From Tetradesmus obliquus (taxonomy: Eukaryota > Chlorophyta > Chlorophyceae > Sphaeropleales > Scenedesmaceae), in NCBI GenBank assembly GCA_030272155.1, contig CP126193.1:6262001-6326000 (forward strand): a stretch of DNA of 64,000 nt. Direction: 5' to 3'. Below, in pieces: positions 1 to 15,108 of the stretch (its first letter is position 1; each line of letters starts with the position of its first letter). Both the position numbers and the translations under genes were made by a program. The notes beneath the pieces were generated by a model, which saw only the letters and a program-made list of their open reading frames with translations, was not told the DNA's origin and did no database searches.

Positions 1-3262
<3,262 letters not shown>

Positions 3263-4663
3263 GCAGGTGCGCGTGAGTCGGTTGTTGTGATGCGTAAAAC
3301 CTTTGGCACCTGGGTTTTCTGTGCTTGGGTGGTTGATAGGGAGGCACAGTTGAATAGCAGTTGCACTGTGTTTAGACTGCTCCGCCGCAAAACTGTTGTC
3401 TAGCAGTGTGTTGCGCATCGTGTTGGCGTCAGCAAGCAGGGACGTGGTGACCGCAACAGTGCCGGGAAGCAGTGGTAGCTTGCAGCAGTGCCCTGACTCC
3501 TGTCTCTGTCTGTTTGCTGCCTGGTGTGTGTGCTTGCAGGCGGTTGCAGCAGCCGAGCAGCATGCAAGGCGCAGCAGCGAGTATGCTGGCCAGTGCCAGG
3601 AGTCCGCTGCAGGTGGCAGCATGCGCTGCGGGGCAGCCGAGGAGGTGGCGGTTGCGGCAGCAGCAGCAGCGTAGGGCGCTGAAAGCAGCGCCTGTGCTGC
3701 ACTGCTGCTGGCGGGTGTGATGGCTGGTTGGAGCTGGTGTGTGGCTGTGTGGGCACTGGAGTGCCGCTGGTTTGTGTGGTGCAGTGACAGCAGTTGGGGT
3801 GGGCTGGGTAGGTGCAGGGAGCATGTTTGGGTGATTGACACTTCTGCCCGCGTCACACAACTGCTCTTCTGCTTTGTTGAGCAGGGCTAAGTGACAATGG
3901 TCTACGTGATGGCGTTGTGGCTTGTTCTCGGCCTGTGCAGCATTGGGCCGTGGTCTAGGCGCAGGCTTGTGACTTGCCTGTGCTGAGCTGAGGTTTGGTT
4001 GGGGAAGCGTTCATTGCAGCTGTGCGTCATCTCAGGGCAGCTGTGTAGTGCTCGTGCAATAATTGCGCGCACACTGCTGCACGAGGTGCTGCCATGCTGA
4101 TGTTGGCAATGGAACTGTAACAGACGTCGTGTACATGTCGTGGCAAGGGAGTCTTATCAGTGGTGTCAGCAATAGCCGCGTTGTGCCTGCCAGAAGCAGT
4201 TGCTGCCACGTACGTGCAAACGTGTTCTGATTGCGCAAACGCTGAACTTGAGGCGGAGACAAACTACCTGATGTGAAAATGGCAAATGAAATGGCCTGTC
4301 AACATGCCAGGCTGAGCCTGCTGGTCAATGTGTATGCATGCTGCTGCAAGGCTTGCATGGCACGATCAACGTGCTCATTGACCTTGCCGGAAGCAACGTT
4401 GCTAGGATGCACGCCTACGGCACGCCCTGTGTCGAACTAATGGCTGATCACGAAACGTTATTCCTGTCCTCAAACCCTAGCGAACTTGATGATCCACACA
4501 GCGGTGGCAGTTGAGCTAGCTCGTGATTACTTTGCGATGGTCACACATTGATCAAAGTATGCTGCTTCGCTGAGATTTCGATGCCTACGGCATGTATATC
4601 GGGCAAGCGCACGACACTGCAGCACCATTCACCACCTCCCTGGTGCCTGAGCTCCACCCACGA
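3263..4663. other. Actin 3' flank and intergenic
   Basis: No gene is supported here. The stretch probably holds the actin 3' UTR (TGTAA at 4116-4120) and the upstream region of the peptidase gene. The open frames seen on either strand are Ala/Gln/Cys-rich products of the GCT/CAG composition. Confidence 0.5.
4116..4120 (+). promoter_or_regulatory. Candidate TGTAA polyadenylation signal, actin
   Basis: TGTAA is the usual 3'-end signal of chlorophyte nuclear genes. This one lies about 850 nt after the actin stop codon. A pentamer occurs often by chance, so this is only a candidate. Confidence 0.35.
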
Positions 4664-7089
4664 ATGATGGACCGTGATCTTCGAAACGCGAGTTTGTTGG
4701 TGGTGATCTTGGCGCTGGGTTGGCGTGCTTCTGCCACTAGCACGGTTGCTGCTGCTGCATCTGTGGCCCAAGCCAGGTGGGATTCAAACTGCTCATTGCA
4801 GGCAGCAGCATTATTCAGCCAAAGTACGCTCAACTGCGCGTTGTTTCGTAACTCCGCAACCGGATCCACCGCCCACACTGCATGTTTGAGTGCGGTGCTG
4901 TCCCTGAGCAAGCAGCAATGCTACTGTACTGCTGCACTCCTGCAGGGAGTATGCAGCTGCTAACAAGGATGCATTTTCGCGCCAGCTGCTGGACCTGGCA
5001 TCCATCGCCTCAATCTCAGCACTGCCCCAGCACAACAAAGATATCCTAAAAGCAGCCGACTGGCTGCAGCAGCACCTGACAAGCATCGGGCTGGAGAATG
5101 TGCAGGTGTGGTTCAGCACTCACGCCATCCTGCAGCTCCCCATGAAGAGTTACAGCGTACATGCAGGTCAGACATTACAAGCAAGCGTACATGCAGGTCA
5201 GACATTACAAGCAAGCATAATGCAGCATAATGAGTACTCACATGGCTGAAGATGGCGTTCCCCGGCACCATGGCTGCTTGAACCTGAGAATTTAAGATGC
5301 GCTCCTGCTCCTGCTCCTTGTGAAGCTGTATCAGACCTTAGGCGCGTGCAGTTGCTGGACAATGTAGCTAAGCAGCTGGTGTGCATCTGAATACGTGCGA
5401 ATGCGGCAGTGTCGCCCAAAACAACGGTCCATGGAGACGCACACAGATACTCCTGCAATAGCTGCAGTGCTGGTATGCACACACGGAATGTGCCCGGACG
5501 CAGCAAGCAAGCGGCCAGCGGCCCTTGCTGAATGATCCAAACAAACTATACGCGCAGTTTTTAGCTCCTTCTGCTTGCAGCAGCCCTCAGCTCTGTCGTC
5601 ATGTATATGTTTCTGTGTGCAACCACCACAGGTGTTGGAGACAGAGGGCCCACAACCGGTAGTGTATGCTGACTGGCTGCATGCCCCCGGCAAGCCTACT
5701 GTGCTGGTGTATGGACACTACGATGTGCAGGTGAGGGGCTGGCAGGGTGGTAGTGCTTAGCAAGACCAGCGGGAGCTTCCACAGAATCACAAGGCAGCGT
5801 CCCTGAATCCCATGCACACAAGCCGAGCTGCTGGTGCAGCAACCCAGACATGTGTCACGTTCTGCATAGCATCAGCACATTGTGCAACAGCGTAACCTGC
5901 AGGCAACTAGCTGCTGTGACCTGGCCGCCATTCACAACACCACTTTACTGCCAGAACCTACACCGATAACGCCTGCTGCTGCCTGCCTGCTTCTTCCCCT
6001 TGTCTGCATGTGTGCGGCAACCCCATGACGAAATGCCATAAATCTACACGCTAGCCCGTAGATCCGCTGGACCTGTGGGAAAGCCCTCCCTTTGAGCCAC
6101 AGCTGCAGCAGATGGATGACCAGAGCTACTTTGTGGGGCGGGGAGTAGATGATGACAAAGGTAAGGCCTGGGGAAAGGAAGGGCTTCAGAAGCTCTTGCA
6201 GCAGCCGTTTGATCTGGCTGTGACAACAGCTGCAATGTTGTGGAGCGGCACAATGGCACGTGCAACAGCGCACCGTCTGAACAACACGTCTCGAGTGTCT
6301 TGGAGAAGCATATACACGCGCTGTACCTGTCCTGCTGTTGTGGCCTGCCAGGTGGCCTGCTGCAGGCGCTGCAGGGCATGGACAGCTTCCTGCAAACTTC
6401 ACGGTCCCTGCCGTAATGTCTGGCAGCCTGTCACGTGTGCATCAATGCGTCTGTACTGATATCTACACGCTCGTTTTCTTTTTCGGGCTTGCCGTCACTG
6501 CTTCGCCATATATTTGTGCACCTGTGCTTAGATCATGTCTGCATTCTGTCACAGAATAGCACCCCACCTCAGGCTGCTGTTCTCAGAAGTCTGTACTTGC
6601 CCACCTGTCCTACGATTTGCCCTGCCAGGCGGCCTGCTGCAGGCGCTGCAGGGCGTGGAGAGCTTCCTGCGAACTTCACACTCCCTGCCGCTGAATGTGA
6701 AGTTCATACTCGAGGGCCAGGAGGAGATAGGCTCCCCAAATCTTGAGGCCTTCTTGATCAAGCACAAGGCTGGGCTGCTGGCTGGCATAGACATGGCCAT
6801 ATCAGCCGATGGGGGGCAGGTGGCAGCTGACCAACCAGGTAGGTAGGGAGTGTGGAGTGAATGCTTGCTGTTACAACCTGGACTGACATCGCCTGCTTGG
6901 AATGCAGCTTAGCTAGCAGCCCTCGTCATCCGCTTTGACCAGGACTTCAGTAACATGCGTGCAACTGGTTGTTGGGGTGTGTTGCGGCCTTGCTTGACAG
7001 ACCAGGACGCTTTGCAACACGTGAGCCGCTGCAAGGCTGTTTGGATTGCGCTCTGAACCTTGTGGATGCCTTGTTTTTGTCTGTTTATC

Positions 7090-7121
<32 letters not shown>

Positions 7122-9614
7122 CATTGGCACCGGCCTGCGCGGCGCAGTGGCCTTTGAGGTGGAGGTGTCCACAGCAGGCATGGACCTGCATTCCGGCATG
7201 AAAGGAGGCTCCGTGCAGAACGCCAACCATGCCCTGGTGGCGCTGCTGGCTTCGCTCAAGGACGCAGACAACAGGTGTGCATACAGCTGGGACTGGTGCA
7301 TACTGCTGCATCCCACTGTTACTGAGGCTTGTTGAACATGTGCATGGATGATGCCCTGCTGAGACCTGAATTGCAATGTGCAGGAGTAGCGGTGCGATTG
7401 CCCTGCTGGGACTGGTGCAGCAGTAGCGCTGATGGCGAATGCACTTTGTTATCAACAAATAGTCAAGGTGATTCGTGTTGTGCCTGCTGCTGCTGCTGCT
7501 GCTGCCTTTGCAGGATCACAGTGCCCGGCTTCTATGATGACGTAGCGACCATGGCAGCAGAAGACAAGGAGAGCGTAGCCACTTTCCCATTTGACAAAAG
7601 CGCAGAGCAGCAGGCGCTTGGGGTTTTGGGGTTCATGGGTGAGGCAGGGTTTGGGCCTTTGGAGCACCGCTGGTACAGGCCCACACTGGAGGTGGTTGGC
7701 ATGTGGGGTGGCTTCACAGGTGGGACCCGCACAGCTGCATTGAGTGCAGGCACTTTGCTCCATATCAACTTCAGCACTTACATTGTGTGATGGGCCTACT
7801 GTAACGAGGTTTATTAGGCTAGCTACAAGCAGCAGCTCTAGCAGCAGTGAGGTAGGCATAGGTGTTGTCTTGAGGGAATTGTGCTGGTTGGCAGGCATTA
7901 GGCAAAGTTTGGGCCTCTGGAGCACCGCTGGTACAGGCCCACACTGGAGGTGGTCGGCATGTGGGGTGGCTTCACAGGTGGGGGGCGGTTGCAGGGGAAT
8001 GCTGCTCAAGCAGCAGCAGCAGCAGCAGCACGTTGAAGGCCGTATGGCCGGCTTCCATGCCTGTTGCTTCTCCTCAGCTTGCACACCTAGCTGCACACAT
8101 GAAGACAGTCATTGCCCGTGTGGCCAACTGCAGGCTGCCCTGCAGGCTGGTGCCAAACATGGCTTTCCAATCATGGCGATGCTCACAATGACATTGTTGC
8201 CGGCTGCTTCTCCTTGCAGGTGCTGGCATGAAAACAGTTATTCCCCGTGTTGCCAACGCCAAGCTGTCCTGCAGGTTGGTTCCAAACATGAGCCCAGATG
8301 ACATTGCATCAAAGGTCAAATCCCACCTGGAGCGCAAAGGGGCGGAGCTGCTGGCAAATGTAACAGTTACAGTGTCGGGGTTCAGGTCTTACCCCTGGAC
8401 CTCGCCGCGTGACACGCCAGGTGTGTAGAGTTGGCTCTTTGTCTGGAAGATGATGTTGCCTTGCACTGGAAACGGGTGATACTTTCATGCGTGCTGCACT
8501 GCATGTGCTGTAGTTGTGTGCTGAGGCAGACGGTGCTGATGTCAAGAACATGTAGGGCTGTGCATGCACGCTGCAGGGTGGCCTCGTCACCCGACAACAA
8601 TCGTACCCCCAGCACGTGCTACCTTAGCTTGAAGCCTGATATTGCTGCTGCTGCTGCTGTTGCTGCTGCCAGGCAACGTGCTGTCTGCCGGCGTGCTTGA
8701 GCAGGCAATGGGCAAGAAGCCAGTCTACTACAGGGACGGAGGTACCATCCCAGCCCTGGCCTACTTCCAGCAGGTATCGATGGGCTTGTGCATGGGGTCA
8801 GGTTCAGTCCTAAAAGTGTAATGTGATAGTGTATGGTCTCAGATGGAGACGCATAGCTGCTGCAGCCTTGGCTGTGGTGTGAGGTTCATGTGCATGCCAT
8901 TTGCAGCTTCGTGTTCAACCATTTCCCTACAGCACCATCCCAGCCCTGGCTTACTTCCAGCAGGTGGGGCTGGGGACGCAGAACTGCGGCTGTCAGTTGC
9001 CTGTCACGCATATTCATGGGCAAGCCTTTTGCAGCTCTGTTTTGATCCCTCCCTTTGTGGCACCATCCCAGCCCTGGCTTACTTCCAGCAGGTATGGATG
9101 CATCCATATGGGAACGCATAGCTGCTGCTGTCAGTTGCCTTTCATGCATTGTTTGAGTGCATGCCTGCGACAGCTCTGCGGCACGATCCCAGCCCTAGTA
9201 TCCTACTTCCTGCAGGTGTGAATGGGGTCTCATGGCTGCTGCAGTGGTGCATGCATGCATGCTCTGTGTAGGTGCTTCACGCCGCCATGCGCACACTTTC
9301 CGTGCCCTCAAGTGCAATCCTACATGCAAGCGTCCTTGCTCTTCATGGTACCGCAGCAGCTCACCATCGTGCTGCTGCTACTGCTGCTGCTGCTGCGGCT
9401 GCCGCAGGTGCTGGGCCTCAACTCCACCATCTTTGCCTTCGGCGTAGGAGACCACATCCACGCACCCAACGAGCGCCTGCTGGAGCACCTGTTCCACACT
9501 GGGAGGAAAGCCTGGGTGGAGTACTTGGCAGTGCTTGGAGACAAACTGGCTGGCCTGCTGCCGCCTGATGCACCAGTGCATGCTGGCAGCGGGGTAGGCA
9601 GGGATGAGCTGTGA
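4664..9614 (+). CDS. M20-family metallodipeptidase with signal peptide and RDEL end
   Basis: Zinc metallopeptidase of the M20 dipeptidase type. Exons: 4664-4776, 4946-5105, 5632-5730, 6055-6160, 6629-6838, 7121-7274, 7514-7719, 8220-8420, 8673-8773, 9408-9614, giving 518 aa with every phase closing. Metal and active-site motifs are in family order: [78 protein letters not shown] and [12 protein letters not shown]. The chosen start gives a hydrophobic N-terminus ([10 protein letters not shown]...ASA) that looks like a signal peptide; an in-frame ATG at 4592 is an alternative. The protein ends GVGRDEL, an ER-retention-like tetrapeptide, so an ER-lumen enzyme is inferred. At 518 aa it is slightly longer than typical cytosolic relatives (about 475). 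Confidence 0.94.
5156..5216. repeat. 29-bp direct repeat, two copies
   Basis: Two adjacent near-identical copies of a 29-bp unit (beginning GTACATGCAGGTCAGACATT) lie in the second intron of the peptidase gene. The unit contains CAG|GT, which can read as both acceptor and donor context. Confidence 0.85.
6352..9215 (+). repeat. Exon echoes in peptidase introns
   Basis: 6352-6415 copies the start of exon 6629 with its acceptor (offset 277). 7908-7977 copies the end of exon 7514-7719 with its donor (offset 258). About 8096-8161 copies the start of exon 8220 (offset near 126). Three copies of the end of exon 8673-8773, encoding [10 protein letters not shown] and followed by GT, end at 8963, 9091 and 9215. 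The first of these differs from the exon in the shared core by GCC/GCT, a synonymous change. Confidence 0.9.
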
Positions 9615-10345
9615 CAAACCTATCAGGACCCCTTTGAAATACGGCGGGCTGCATGGGGGGAGTGTGGCGGGCTGCATGGCTTGATGGGTAACATGATGAC
9701 GATGATGATGGGTGCAGTGTGCAGGAGTACCTTGCGGTGGTGTGGGAGCAGCTGGCTAGCTGGCCGCCGGTGGCTGGCAGGCACTGTCAGCCAGGCCAGC
9801 TGAGGTTACGCAAACATGATGCGCAGCTCAACGTGATTCGCAGACGTGTATGCAGTAGTGGTCTTGTAGAGAAGTAGGCTGATGCATTTCTAGCCCTGGT
9901 TGTACACCAGGTGCCGCAGTGCAGCAGCAGCCAGGTTCGGTTGACCAGAAGATGAAGATTGGCGAAAACCCATAACCATGGAGATGCTAACGGCGCATAT
10001 GTGTCATCTTCGTTGTCAGTCACCAAGTAAACGTTACGCGGCGGTGACACCAACCTGAGGACATTCAATTAATTGCAAGTGCCAACAGTGGTGGGATGAA
10101 TGTACACGCGCCCGGCAGTGTATGATCGTCGGCATTCAATGCGGCTGCTGCTGCTCCTCCATCATCCGTAGCTGCCTCAAACAGCAAATCAGCCAGCCCC
10201 TCAAGCATCCAAACATAGTATGTTGTTCCCACCCACCACCTTCACAGATGGCTGCCAGATCACTCGGTGCTGCTGCGCTGCTGCTGTTGCCAGCACCTTC
10301 GGCACGGCAGTAGCAACTAGCCTTTAAGATGCCTTGCCACATGGT
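9615..10345. other. Convergent 3' flanks
   Basis: About 730 bp separate the stop codons of the convergent peptidase and BABAM1-like genes. I see no further gene; the stretch presumably holds both 3' UTRs. Confidence 0.5.
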
Positions 10346-10828
10346 CTACTGCTTGCTTCCAGTGGCAGCTGCTGCTGCTCCCTCATCCGCAGTACCCTCC
10401 ATCAGTGCAGCAGCCAGGCCCTCCAGCCGCTCTTCTTCTGAACCACCAGCTCGTGCTGCTGCTGCTGCTGCTGCTGCCGCCGCTGCTGCTGTACTGCTGC
10501 CAGCACCCCCGGCACTTGCAACTCCTCTGCTAACCTCAGCTGCTGCTGCAGCAACGGTGTCCTGATCAGGTGCTGCAAAGCCGACTGTCACGCCATCCTC
10601 CAGATCAGCTAGCTCATACGAAGGCATGCGATCAGGCACGCCCTGCACCACACCTGCTGGCACACCCGTGACCGTTGCTGCCTTGGTGCCGTTGCTGCTG
10701 CCGGCCGCAGCACCTGCTGCTGCTGCTGCTGCTGGGCTTGACTCCGTCGGCTGCAGCGCCGGCAAACTGCCAGCTGCAAAGCCTGGTGCATTGGTACCAG
10801 GCTCATCCCAAGGGTCGGACCATGCAGT

Positions 10829-10866
<38 letters not shown>

Positions 10867-11247
10867 GCGCCGGCATGCCCCATGCAGCAGCAGCGTCTTT
10901 GCTGCTGCCACCTCCAGCAGTAGCAGCAGCAGCAGCATCACCCCATGCACCAGCACCCCCGGTGCTGCCGCCCCCAGCAGCAGCTGCTGCCGGAGAGCCC
11001 CAAGCGCTGACAGCTGCAGCGTCACTAACAGTGTCAGTAACAGTGTCATCACTGACAACTAACGGCTTTGCCCATGCAGAAGCTGCTGCTGGCGCTGGCA
11101 GCTTGGAAGCTGTCATGATGGGTACCCCGCTGGCTATGTTGGCTAAGTCAGAAGGCAGCTGCATGATGGGTGCTGCTGAAATGTCCAGAGGTGGCTGTGT
11201 GTCTGCTTGGGGCTGCCGCTGTTGAGGATGCGCTAGCAGCAGGGCCT

Positions 11248-11288
<41 letters not shown>

Positions 11289-12484
11289 GGAGCCACAAGC
11301 TTGTTTGACTTGGGACTTGAGGTCTGCGCGTGGCGCTTGCAGCACAATCTACTGAAATAGTAACACATCAGCAGGGGTATAACATGCCAGCCGCAGACGC
11401 TTGCAATGTTCAGCCCTAGCCTTGCACACCATCCAGCTGGGCAGCTTCATCATGCAGGTAGCCGTTGCTTATGAGTATATGATATGTAATCCTTGCCCAG
11501 TAGGCATCTCAACGTCCCAAACCCTCAACGCCACGCACCATGCAGCTCAGCAGCTTCGTGTGCGGGCAGTCCTTGCCACATACATGGCTGCCCCAACACT
11601 AAAGCCGACAACCAGAAACCCCAAAACCAAAAAAACAACTCACAATGCAGCTCAGCAGCTTCATCATGCGGCCAGCGGCCGCCTCATACATGGCTGTCTT
11701 ACAGCCAAGAACAAAAAAACACAGAAAACCCCAAGTGCCACAACTGACTCACCATGCAGCTGAGCAGCTTCATCGTGCGGCCGGCTGTCGCCTCATAAAT
11801 GAACGGCGCGTGCCCAGCCCGCACCCCCAGCCCACCCACCAGCTCCTCAAGCGCACCATACCTAAACCTCAAAACTTCAAACCCTGCACGCCACGCACCA
11901 TGCAGCTCATCGTGCTGCTAGCGGTCACCTCGAAACTGGCCCCCGCAACCCCCAACGCAAACCTCAAAACCTTGAACCCTACCCGCCACTCACCATGCAG
12001 CTCAGCAGCTTCATCGTGCGGTCGGCTGTCGCCTCATAAATGAACGGCGCGTGCCCAGCCCGCACCCCCAGCCCATCCGCCAGCTCCTCTAGCGCACCAT
12101 ACCTAAACCTCAAAACTTCAAACCCTGCACGCCACGCACCATGCAGCTCATCGTGCTGCTAGCGGTCACCTCGAAACTGGCCCCCGCAACCCCCAACCCA
12201 AACCTCAAAACCTTGAACCCTGCACGCCATTCACCATGCAGCTCAGCAGCTTCATTGTGCGGCCAGCCGTCGCCTCATAAATGAACGGCGCGTGCCCAGC
12301 CCGCACCCCCAGCCCATCCACCAGCTCCTCTAGCGCACCATACACCTCCTGTGCTGCATTCACACCAGCCTGGGGCTTGGAATGCACATAGAGGCAGTCC
12401 ATGGCAAGGCCCCGCTGCTGTTGGCTACGCAGCTCTGGCGCTGGGAGCTGCGAGCGGCCGTACACGAGGATCACGCGCAGGCTG

Positions 12485-12518
<34 letters not shown>

Positions 12519-14305
12519 GTTGGCTGCTGATGCTGCTGCTGGTGGCGGCTGCGGGCGCACTGAGTAGGGCTGGTGCAGGTGTTAGAGTACCACCTGCGAC
12601 ATGTAATAGCTCTGCATGCTGCTGTTGCTGCTGCTGCTGCTGCGGCCAACACTGTTGTTGCTGCTGCTGCTGCAGCAGGGGCTCCACGGCACTGATAAGG
12701 CTGCCAAAGTCAAACGCCTTGCTGCTGCTGCTGCTGCCACCGCCGTCGCTGGTGATGAACTGCTGCTCTGCTGCTGCTGCTGCTGCTGCTGGCTGCAGCT
12801 GAGCCAGGTACTCTAGGAAGTCATCTGTGTTGCTGGTTAGGGTGTATGGCAGCAGCACAGCTTCATCCTGTATCACAAATAACCGTTTGCACGCAGCATG
12901 GATCGTCGGCAGCAGCAGCAGCAGTGCACATGCACGGTGAGCAGGGTTGGGGAGAGCAAACTGTTGATGGCAGTGGCGTACACCATACAGTAAGGATTAC
13001 AAGCGCACTATGCATCCTGCAGCTGCAGTTTATATGCTGTGTTTGGCAGCAACACTTGGGGCACAGGTGTGAGAGGGTTGAAGGTAGCATGTGGGCTGTT
13101 GGGTGTCACTTTCTGTGGCTGTGCCAGTACATATATGCCGTGGCTGCATCATGTGGTAAGCCCCACGCAATGCAATGCGCTCCTGCTGCGAGTCAGCCGC
13201 TGCTGCTGCTATTGCTGCTGCTGCAACTCTGCCAGCCACCCAGCCAACAAGGTGTGGTTGCAGGAGCCTACCTGGACCAGCGTCACCAGGGCAAACTTGT
13301 GCCGTGCACAAATGCGCTTCTGCAGATACAGGACACCCAGCAGCAGATGCGCAGTGAGCCACTAGTCGCCCAGAGTGCTGCTCAGCACGAAGGTTGTGAC
13401 TGCACGCTTCAACAAATATAGTGCAGCTGCTGCGTACCTTTGCCAGCACACAGGCTGTGACTGCATGCTTCACCACATCCAGGCGGCAACAGCTGCTGAC
13501 TTCGCCAGCAACAAGGTTGTCACTGCATGCTCGACCACATCCAGGCGGCAACAGCTGCTGACTTCGCCAGCAACAAGGTTGTCACTGCATGCTCGGCCAC
13601 ATCCAGGCGGCAACAGCTGCTGACTTCGCCAGCAACAAGGTTCTCGCTGTACGATCCGCCACATCCAGCAGCTGCTGCTTACCTTTGCCAGCACGAAGGT
13701 TGTCACTGCATGCTTGACCACATCCAATGCAGCTGCTGCTGACTTGGCCAGCAGCAAGGTTGTAACTGCATGCTTCACCACATCACCGAAACAGCACCGC
13801 TGCGTACCTTTGCCAGCACAAAGGTTGTGATTGCATGCTTCACCACATCCAGGCGGCAGTAGCCCCGGGCAGCTGCAGCAGCAAGGGCATGACAATGTCT
13901 GAGCATGAAAACTGCTGCACGCTGGAGCCGGAGACAGTCCCCTCAGCTACTGTAGGCAGTGCAGCTGAACTAACACGTGTTAGCATGAGATGTCTGCAGG
14001 ACTAAATGATGAGGAGATGCAGCGGGGCACCGGCAGCACTTCGGAATGTGGACAAACTACTTGGCAGTACATACATCAGTGCTGGTGCTGGTGCTGTGAT
14101 GGCATGCAAGCCAGAGCGCACCTTCCGTTGACATCTCCGCGTCCAGGTCTATGGCGAACACTATCGTTTCTGGGCTATGCGCGAATCGCACCATACTTGC
14201 CCCTTCTGCTGCTGCTGCTGCTGTCCTGCTGCTGGTGTTGGGCAAGTTCCACACGTGCGTTTGATTCAACACACAGAAAGCTTTGCACACTGTAGGGGTT
14301 GACAT
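10346..14305 (-). CDS. BABAM1: BABAM1/MERIT40-like protein with long Ala/Trp-rich tail
   Basis: Homologue of MERIT40, the VWA-like scaffold of BRISC/BRCA1-A deubiquitinase complexes. Exons in transcript order: 14305-14122, 13872-13808, 13319-13272, 12867-12235, 11245-10346 (609 aa); an internal ATG at 14194 is an alternative start. Supporting matches to the human protein: SPETIVFAIDLDAEM against PEKVIICLDLSEEM; KRICARHKFALVTLVQDEAV against KIDKSHEFALVVVNDDTAWL; RVILVYGRSQ against RTILVYSRP; and MKLLSCM joined to ALLLAHPQQRQPQ against LHNCMAKLLAHPLQRP. The last join exists only after splicing, which supports the model. Two Ala/Gln-rich insertions and a tail of about 280 residues, with repeated AWG/AWS/PW motifs and acidic Glu-rich segments, go beyond the animal protein (329 aa). 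The family call is moderately sure; the partners are inferred. Confidence 0.76.
11434..12140 (-). repeat. Array of donor-end echoes, BABAM1-like exon 4
   Basis: Downstream (transcript sense) of the exon ending at 12235 are about seven degraded copies of its end, encoding variants of RTMKLLSCM followed by GTG. They end near 12140, 11995, 11899, 11755, 11646, 11540 and 11435. Larger units of about 241 bp repeat twice almost unchanged (copies around 11753-11993 and 11994-12234) and carry the ATTTATGAGGCGA coding stretch. Confidence 0.88.
13374..13872 (-). repeat. Eight-copy 62-bp exon array, BABAM1-like exon 2
   Basis: Eight tandem units of 61-64 bp each encode a variant of LDVVKHAVTTFVLAK followed by a GT donor context. 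The first in transcript order (13872-13808) has a CTGCAG acceptor and fits the phase on both sides, so it is taken as the working exon. The other seven lie in the next intron; several keep an open frame and a usable-looking donor. Confidence 0.9.
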
Positions 14306-14486
14306 CCAGTCAAGCGCTGTCCTCGAAACAAGCACAGTCGTGCTCGACGCTCCAGAGGTACCTCGGTTGGGAACTCCACCAGAGCCCTGATTACATGACT
14401 AATGTAACAAGCAGACCGGTGCGGGGAGAAAGAATGCAACATTGCAAAGCTAAACACCTTTTGAAAAGCTGCTTGATCAGTCAAAA
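14122..14486. promoter_or_regulatory. Shared divergent promoter region
   Basis: The BABAM1-like gene (start 14305, or 14194 for the alternative ATG) and the YchF gene (start 14486) are transcribed away from each other. Only 180-291 bp separate their start codons, so the promoters must overlap or be shared. I see no clear TATA element. Confidence 0.5.
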
Positions 14487-15040
14487 TGGCTGCGATGGGG
14501 CCGTCCGCCATGTGTGGCAGGGCATTCGCCAGGCAGCAAGTCTGCAGAACGATGCGTCAGTTCAGCACTAGCAGCTCGCAGGGCATTATGTGGGGGAGCA
14601 CCAGCAGCCAGCAGCGGGTTAGAGCAGCAGCAGCAACAGTGCCACGGCTATCCAGGGGCTTCAGGTAGGGAGCATGCAACTCAATTGCAATCACATTGCT
14701 TTATGATTGGTTTATGTAGATGTTTGCGATGCAGACGGGTGTCGCAGACCTGTCCTTACGAAACATGCACTCCTGGCCACCATTGTCATGGTGCCTGCTG
14801 CCTGCAGGACAGCCTGACACAGCTGCATGCCTTCAGCAGACAGTATGCTCACATGCCTTATGTGCTGATTTAATAAATCGCAGGACAACAATAGTAAACT
14901 CGCTACAAGCTGGCATTGTGGGTCTGCCGAACGTCGGCAAGGTGCGCTGGCCAGCCATGGCGTAGTGCCTGGCAGCTGTGCAGCCCGAAGCAGCAGCAGA
15001 GCCGCACAGCAGTGCGCACATGACAGAAGGCTTGTGCAGC

Positions 15041-15108
<68 letters not shown>

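Noticed and set aside
5156..5216. CRISPR-like repeat
   Set aside because: Only two directly adjacent copies without spacers, in an intron of a nuclear eukaryotic gene.
10626..11225. Long + strand Ala-rich frame opposite the BABAM1-like last exon
   Set aside because: GCT/GCA triplets give poly-Ala on one strand and open frames on both; the - strand frame has the spliced family match.
13374..13872. Separate gene encoded by the long open frame across the 62-bp array
   Set aside because: The frame arises from tandem repetition of one exon; the phase-consistent BABAM1-like model needs only one unit.
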